Below are positions 60,101-64,000 of a DNA stretch of 64,000 bases, one piece after another; the first letter of the stretch is position 1, and each line of letters starts with the position of its first letter. A program made the position numbers and the translations under genes. The notes under the pieces were generated by a model. The model worked only from the letters and a program-made list of their open reading frames with translations. It did not search any database and was not told the origin of the DNA. Origin of the DNA: Dyadobacter sp. CY323 (GTDB lineage: Bacteria > Bacteroidota > Bacteroidia > Cytophagales > Spirosomataceae); contig NZ_JAJUXH010000015.1 of assembly GCF_021390245.1 (NCBI RefSeq), positions 124,001 through 188,000 on the forward strand, read 5' to 3'.

Positions 60101-60216
60101 AATCGCTGCGCAGAAAGGATAGCGAAGCAAAACTCGAATTAGTGGATCTGTTCGACGAAAACCAAAAGGCGGCTGGGACCCGTGTGATCATGATTATTCC
60201 AATCGATAACGTATAA
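57163..60216 (+). CDS. Propeller-sensor histidine kinase of the LytS type
   Basis: 1017 residues from the ATG at 57163 (a TTG at 57142 is in frame). Signal peptide (LLVFFNLTVLAQ), then a large periplasmic sensor of repeated two-component-regulator-propeller blades (GLPSNDVWCLNQDKKGFLWI, GNLWFSTNEGIHIADLKTN and others) to about 680, a Y_Y_Y domain at about 695-770 (YRLEGFEKQWVDIG), one membrane helix near 775-795 and a cytoplasmic His_kinase domain (QSQMNPHFLFNSMNSVQNYL; ATP site LLPPMLLQPYIENAIWHGL and CTIEDNGVGRN). It probably senses an extracellular polymer or breakdown product. The LytTR regulator starts five bases after its stop. Confidence 0.93.
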   Translation: MVIKGLRGVSLLVFFNLTVLAQMPVLTLEHLTTKEGLPSNDVWCLNQDKKGFLWIGTGRNICRYDGYSFLRLDSLQLGYCSGIGTDSKGDLYTSVDTRGLCKIDVKTMKVRTVAFNNYDDRDPSNDLHEQSMVDSHDQVWVCDYTSVKRYNPKTHTLHRYIFKQLASGGDVYQYASFFEDKSRTLWIVSEIGLFRYDRRRDKLVCVLGQEAELVKNRIQVRLCKASEDSKGDLWIGGYEYGLVHFSPKDGSFNIRKPGFEHNNVLCAQESLDENGRKLLFVGTSDGVSLLYPQTGALYHLPEFYNTGVQVKDMFDDRVNGILWIGTNEGVYKYRYRNAGITTAAIPADIVRLPVQVTTIQAIPDDRRDAGRYLLGLSHSGVMEWKPSTHHFRLMRFPHNALTQQLRWINGRAYAFTDKGLFEGDFEKGIFKAWEPGTRFFSNQDFRDGLMDKKGRLWIGNLNEGLKVIDPKTNKELKLWPPDEVRQLVEQSYIKGMVEGLDGRIWIATCSRGLFYFDENKRKFINIGMLPINRNKKLILGGACINGIQLTTEGNVLIASWGGVAKVSAAGEVLHVVSFKTDPLKDTYCANLAETPDGNLWFSTNEGIHIADLKTNSLRYITTIEGLRSNSPVGFFHDGKNTLLLGQTNMLNILNISQLSSNVNLPRILLSTAEVKGTVRHQDFSKEMVLKPDENAVTFNFTTLGFEPMSQNHYSYRLEGFEKQWVDIGNLNSVSFTNLREGSYVLNVVSRNSSGMKSPRPLAVHFTIEPHFTNTWFFRILIGLSIAGLIVGMMRWRVSTLDERNKLDLQIAEWRLKALQSQMNPHFLFNSMNSVQNYLLTNRGVEGAKYLSKFSKLVRRIMENSNHQYLPFEKIIETLKMYVEIESFRFNHEFSYVFDIEENEALLDVLLPPMLLQPYIENAIWHGLMPKEGEKKLTITARLQNRHIVCTIEDNGVGRNFSPRTEGHISRGQEMTKGIFESLRRKDSEAKLELVDLFDENQKAAGTRVIMIIPIDNV

Positions 60217-60221
60217 AATTA

Positions 60222-61028
60222 ATGGATCAAACTCTACGCGCCGTCATCATCGACGATGAGACCAATGCACGCGAGGCGCTGGCTAATTTGCTCAGGATAG
60301 TAAGTCCCCAAGTGCAGGTCTGCGGCGAAGCCAGGAACGCCGATCTGGGTATTGCATTGATTGAAAAAGAGAAGCCGAACCTGGTGTTTCTGGATATTCA
60401 AATGCCTGGCAAAACCGGTTTCGATCTGCTAGCTACATTCGACCGCATCGATTTTGGCGTCATTTTCACTACGGCTTACCAGGAATATGCGATCCGTGCC
60501 TTTCGTTTCAGCGCGATCGATTATTTGCTCAAACCGATCGACCCGGACGAACTGTCAGCAGCAGTTGCCAGGTATAAATCCCAGGCAGGGAATGTCAATC
60601 CGCAGCAATTACAGATTTTGCAAGAGCAATTGGATCCCGGCAAAAGTCCTCGGCTGATGGAGCGCCAACGCAACGATCATCAGCGCATTGCACTACCGAC
60701 CGCGGAAGGTATCCATTTCGTGCAGATGACAGACATTGTTCAGTGTGAATCACTGGGTTCCTACACCAAATTCCACCTCCTAAAGGGTCCTGCTATCGTC
60801 GTTTCGCGGCTTTTAAAGGAATATGAAGAAATTCTAGACCATTATTACTTCGTGCGTGTGCATCAGTCTCATATCATTAATCTTGAACACATTAAAAGAT
60901 ATGTAAAGGGCGACGGCGGGCAGGTTTGGATGAGCGACAACACAGAAATAGAAGTATCCCGGCGACGCAAGGAAGAATTTCTTGCATTGCTCTCGGATTT
61001 CTATGTCAATTCCGGCAAACTGAGATAA
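60222..61028 (+). CDS. LytTR-family response regulator
   Basis: 268 residues. Receiver domain with Asp11-Asp12, phospho-acceptor Asp58 (VFLDIQMPGKTGF), Thr/Lys switch (FTTAYQEYAIRAF, YLLKPID), and a LytTR DNA-binding domain at about 160-260 (RIALPTAEGIHFVQMTDIVQ, CESLGSYTKFHLLKG, FVRVHQSHIINLEHIKRYVK). LytTR proteins bind pairs of short direct repeats. Five bases separate it from its kinase, an obvious pair. Likely targets are outside this window or the permease/sigma genes just downstream (inference). Confidence 0.95.
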   Translation: MDQTLRAVIIDDETNAREALANLLRIVSPQVQVCGEARNADLGIALIEKEKPNLVFLDIQMPGKTGFDLLATFDRIDFGVIFTTAYQEYAIRAFRFSAIDYLLKPIDPDELSAAVARYKSQAGNVNPQQLQILQEQLDPGKSPRLMERQRNDHQRIALPTAEGIHFVQMTDIVQCESLGSYTKFHLLKGPAIVVSRLLKEYEEILDHYYFVRVHQSHIINLEHIKRYVKGDGGQVWMSDNTEIEVSRRRKEEFLALLSDFYVNSGKLR

Positions 61029-61246
61029 CCCCCGGTTTTAGGTTTCGACCATTAACAGCGGAGAAGGCACGATCACTATGTCCCAACGAAACCTACCTTA
61101 CACGAGACGTCTCCCGCACATTTTGTTTTCATATTGTTCAAAACCGGACGATTTTTACATTTCGTTTATCCTAGATTATTGATAATCAGTTTTTTAAAAA
61201 CCTGGCCCGATTTTAGAAAGTTGTGGGTCTGATACCATCATTAGCC

Positions 61247-63661
61247 ATGATCAGAAACTACTTTAAAATCGCCTGGCGCAATTTGCTCCGCAACAAAGCC
61301 TTCTCGGCTATCAACATTGTAGGTCTGGCTTTGGGCGTGGCCGCCTGCATCCTCATCTTGCAGTATGTTGCATTTGAATTGAGCTATGACAGCTTTCACA
61401 AGAATGGCGCGCAGATCTACCGGGTGAAGCAGGATCGTTACAACGACGGAAAACTCAGCACGCAATGGGCCGCGGGTGCTTATGCGGTCGGGAATTCTTT
61501 TAAAGACGCATTTCCAGAAGTCCAGGACTATGTAAAGTTGTTGGCCCGCGGGAAGAGTTTGCTTGATTATGGCGACCGCAGCATCAAGCTGGAAAAGTAC
61601 TACCTGGCCAGCTCCTCTTTTTTTACAATGTTTTCTTACCCTCTTATTATTGGGAATCCAAAAACTGCGCTGAACGAAAGCAATACCATTGTTCTGTCCG
61701 AATCGGTTGCAAAAAGATTATTTGGCAACGAAAATCCATTGGGTAAAACCGTTCGTGGGAACAAGCGAAGACCGCTTAAAGTGACAGGCGTTTACAAGGA
61801 TATGCCGGCAAATACCCATTTAAAGGCAGAAATGCTCGTATCATATGCAACGTTCCAGGCCGACGTAAAACCTAACGACCCTGAAACTGCCTGGCAGTGG
61901 GACGGTTGCCTTACGTATATCAAGCTCCGGCCCGGCACGGACACTAAATCCCTGGAAGCCAAATTCCCGGCATTGATAGATAAACTCGCAGGTGCCGATC
62001 ATAAAAAATATAAATCGGCCGCAGTATACCTCCTCCAGCCGCTTAAAGACATTCACCTCTACTCACACCTGATGATGGAGGCCGAGCCTAACGGTGATGG
62101 AAAAACGGTATATCTTTTATTGGGCATCGCATTTTTCATAGTCGTCATCGCCTGGGTAAATTACATTAACCTTGCCACGGCACGGGCAGTCAACCGTGCG
62201 AAAGAAGTGGGTGTCCGTAAGGCAGTAGGTTCCTTACGTGGGCAGCTCATCGGTCAGTTTATGACCGAATCGGTCCTGCTGAACGGATTTGCTGTTGTTC
62301 TCGCATTAATTCTTGTCGGTCTGGCGCTTCCAAAATTCAATGAAATATCCGGGCAGCAATTGTCTTTCGCACTGTTGAAAAGCAAAATATTCTGGATCCC
62401 GTTCACGGCTTTGTTTGTGATCGGCGCATTTCTATCCGGATTATATCCTGCATTTGTCTTATCGGGTTTCAAGCCAGTCGCTGTCCTAAAAGGAAAAGTT
62501 TTGGCTACCCGTCAGGGCATAGTACTGCGTAAGTCGCTGGTTGTCTTTCAGTTTGCCGCTTCGCTGTTTTTGCTGGTAGGTACGCTGGCCGTTTACCAAC
62601 AGATCCGATTTATGAGGGCACAAAGCCTGGGCATTAATATCGATCAGACTTTGGTCATTAACCCGCCCATTGTTGCCGACGACTCTACCTACATGCGTCA
62701 GCTCGCAGCCTTCAAGGATGAGTTATTAAGAAAATCAAATATTGAAGGTGTTACCGCTTCCACGGTAGTGCCAGGCCAAGCCTCTGACTGGAATGCGGGG
62801 GGAATTCGACTCAAAGGAACCGATGAAGCCGTCGGAAAACAATATCGGGTGATTGGCGTAGATTATGATTTCTTAAAAACCTACGATCTTAAACTCATTG
62901 CCGGACGCAATTTCTCCAAAGAGTTTGGCAGTGATCCCAAGGCTGTTGTGTTCAACAAAATGGCGATCCAGCAATTGGGGTTCAGCAATCCGGAAGACGC
63001 TATCGGAAAGGAAATTGACTTTTGGGGCGAGATTTTTACCATCGTTGGCGTCACAGATAACTTTCACCAGCAATCACTAAGAGACGCTTACGAGCCACTG
63101 ATCCTGCGTTTGATCCCTGATTTAAGGGGCTATTTTTCCGTTAAGCTCACGGGCGGTGAAGCCGGCAGCATAATCGGGACTATCCGTGAGGAATGGAACA
63201 AATTTTTCCCGGGTAACCCATTTGAATATGAATATCTCGACGATCGCTTTAATGCGCAGTACAAGGCAGACCAGCGGTTCGGGCAGGTTTTCGGGATCTT
63301 TACCGGCCTCGCAATACTTGTAGCTTGCCTCGGGTTGTTTGGGCTTGCCTCTTTTACAACCGCCCAACGCACCAAAGAAATCGGCATCCGGAAAGTACTG
63401 GGCTCGTCGGTTTTTGCGATTGTTGAAATGCTATACCGCGAGTTCGTGGTTTTGGTTGCTATTTCTTTTGTGATTGCGACCCCGCTGGCCTGGTATGCGG
63501 TGAGCCAGTGGCTCGATGGGTATGCATTCAAAACCGACCTTCAATGGTGGCTGTTCCTGGTTCCTTTTACCGCAGTTCTGGTTATCGCATTGCTTACGGT
63601 CAGTTTCCAAAGCATCAAGGCCGCGCTAACCAACCCTGTAACGTCGCTGAGAAGCGAATGA
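61247..63661 (+). CDS. FtsX/MacB-type ABC transporter permease
   Basis: 804 residues from the ATG at 61247; the frame's GTG at 61223 adds eight unlikely residues. Start MIRNYFKIAWRNLLRNKAFS, then a helix (AINIVGLALGVAACILILQY), a large periplasmic MacB_PCD domain, three helices (285-305, 335-360, 385-410 region) with the FtsX motif ARAVNRAKEVGVRKAVGS, a second periplasmic domain and second FtsX core (TTAQRTKEIGIRKVLGSSV), ending FQSIKAALTNPVTSLRSE. Two copies of the FtsX half make this the double-permease type common in Bacteroidota; no ATPase is next to it. Substrate unknown, perhaps lipoproteins or toxic compounds. Confidence 0.9.
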   Translation: MIRNYFKIAWRNLLRNKAFSAINIVGLALGVAACILILQYVAFELSYDSFHKNGAQIYRVKQDRYNDGKLSTQWAAGAYAVGNSFKDAFPEVQDYVKLLARGKSLLDYGDRSIKLEKYYLASSSFFTMFSYPLIIGNPKTALNESNTIVLSESVAKRLFGNENPLGKTVRGNKRRPLKVTGVYKDMPANTHLKAEMLVSYATFQADVKPNDPETAWQWDGCLTYIKLRPGTDTKSLEAKFPALIDKLAGADHKKYKSAAVYLLQPLKDIHLYSHLMMEAEPNGDGKTVYLLLGIAFFIVVIAWVNYINLATARAVNRAKEVGVRKAVGSLRGQLIGQFMTESVLLNGFAVVLALILVGLALPKFNEISGQQLSFALLKSKIFWIPFTALFVIGAFLSGLYPAFVLSGFKPVAVLKGKVLATRQGIVLRKSLVVFQFAASLFLLVGTLAVYQQIRFMRAQSLGINIDQTLVINPPIVADDSTYMRQLAAFKDELLRKSNIEGVTASTVVPGQASDWNAGGIRLKGTDEAVGKQYRVIGVDYDFLKTYDLKLIAGRNFSKEFGSDPKAVVFNKMAIQQLGFSNPEDAIGKEIDFWGEIFTIVGVTDNFHQQSLRDAYEPLILRLIPDLRGYFSVKLTGGEAGSIIGTIREEWNKFFPGNPFEYEYLDDRFNAQYKADQRFGQVFGIFTGLAILVACLGLFGLASFTTAQRTKEIGIRKVLGSSVFAIVEMLYREFVVLVAISFVIATPLAWYAVSQWLDGYAFKTDLQWWLFLVPFTAVLVIALLTVSFQSIKAALTNPVTSLRSE

Positions 63662-63827
63662 TTGCTAGTCTTGATTAAAAACATTGCTCAATTAAACGAG
63701 GCATTGCTGAATGCTTGGCTATATTGTCCTTTTGCTTCTGACATCTCTGTTTCCAATGACATGCTCAGCTGAATTTGCAAGACTGTATTGTTTTTAAACC
63801 CCTGTAAGTGAAATCCGTCATTATGTC

Positions 63828-63849
63828 GTCTTTATACATGTAAAAAGAC
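63828..63849. promoter_or_regulatory. Inverted repeat before the sigma-factor gene
   Basis: GTCTTT-A-TACATGTA-A-AAAGAC: outer arms GTCTTT/AAAGAC and a perfect inner palindrome TACATGTA, with one A-A mismatch on each side. It ends four bases before the ATG of the sigma factor. It may be an operator or a hairpin in the mRNA leader. Confidence 0.4.
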
Positions 63850-63853
63850 ACGC

Positions 63854-64000
63854 ATGTATTTCCAGTCATCGGAGCCTGTACATTCTTCTAGTGACGATGA
63901 TGTACTTTGGGACGCTTATCTTGGGGGTGATAACAGGGCGCTGGGCTTTCTGGCTGAGCGTTACTATAGCACCTTAGAAAGATACGGGCTTAAATTCATG
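63854..64000 (+). CDS. ECF-type RNA polymerase sigma factor, N-terminal fragment (cut by the window edge)
   Basis: 49 codons seen, open to the window end. MYFQSSEP followed by SDDDVLWDAYLGGDNRALG and FLAERYYSTLERYGLKFM matches the start of region 2.1/2.2 of Bacteroidota ECF sigma factors, which usually read DEELW-x-x-Y-x-x-GD-x-x-A-x-x-x-L-y-x-R-Y. Whether an anti-sigma/FecR gene follows cannot be seen. The palindrome at 63828-63849 sits directly in front. Partial, so the ECF class is probable, not certain. Confidence 0.7.
   Translation, partial: MYFQSSEPVHSSSDDDVLWDAYLGGDNRALGFLAERYYSTLERYGLKFM

Noticed and set aside
61104..61113. 10-bp palindrome GAGACGTCTC before the permease gene
   Set aside because: Isolated, not extended by flanking bases, not repeated elsewhere in the window and far from the start codon.
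63711..63797. 28-codon hydrophobic frame before the sigma gene
   Set aside because: Short, no supporting spacing or ribosome site, and hydrophobic frames of this length arise by chance in AT-rich gaps.

Overview
The window comes from a Bacteroidota genome, most likely a member of the Cytophagales (Spirosomaceae/Dyadobacter-like). The evidence is a SusC/SusD pair, type IX secretion (Por) C-terminal sorting domains, many 7TMR-DISM, LytTR and propeller regulators, BshB1 (bacillithiol synthesis), ACR3-type arsenic genes, FtsX-type permeases, and several promoters that fit the Bacteroidota form TTG-N19-TAnnTTTG. No tRNA, rRNA, CRISPR array, insertion sequence or integrase was recognised. The genus is an inference.

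Layout. 1-3.5 kb: end of a SusC transporter, its SusD lipoprotein and a secreted endonuclease/exonuclease/phosphatase-fold enzyme (+). 3.5-5.4 kb: an XRE-DUF4870 fusion and small envelope proteins, with an imperfect direct repeat on both sides of one two-gene unit (-). 5.4-8.8 kb: an arsenic operon (-): arsR, a Cys-rich DUF6428 protein, arsN2, acr3 and a metallophosphoesterase, with two promoters that carry related operator-like sequences. 8.8-16.4 kb: imelysin-like lipoprotein, hypothetical lipoprotein, secreted propeller protein, membrane protein, serine hydrolase and chromate transporter. 16.4-18.9 kb: a TonB-receptor-like barrel (-).

19-41.4 kb is the most interesting part. A long minus-strand array (31151 down to 18996) encodes a large Ig-like lipoprotein, three predicted outer-membrane barrels that share a small N-terminal module, a second lipoprotein, an NTF2-like secreted protein, an OmpA protein and a 954-residue TPR protein. 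Beside it are a second large lipoprotein (-), two tandem 7TMR histidine kinases and a NarL-type response regulator (+), then a 1223-residue FG-GAP propeller protein with a type IX sorting domain (-). A 20-bp palindrome AATACCCC-N4-GGGGTATT occurs in front of the Ig-like lipoprotein, between the second lipoprotein and the first kinase, and in front of the FG-GAP protein. In all four promoter directions it lies 21-22 bases before a -7-like box. My reading is a local regulon: two-component system, lipoproteins, barrel/OmpA/TPR envelope assembly and secreted propeller protein. The first kinase has lost its ATP-binding motifs and is probably a pseudokinase partner of the second.

41.5-64 kb: a cytoplasmic multi-PAS hybrid kinase and an esterase lipoprotein with a clear terminator (-); a decayed hydrolase remnant; then plus-strand genes: VOC protein, queE coupled to an OmpA/PD40 protein, trxB, M23 peptidase, bshB1, msrB (a thiol-redox neighbourhood), acyl-lipid desaturase, a 47-residue membrane protein, a LytS-like propeller kinase with its LytTR regulator, an FtsX permease and the start of an ECF sigma factor.
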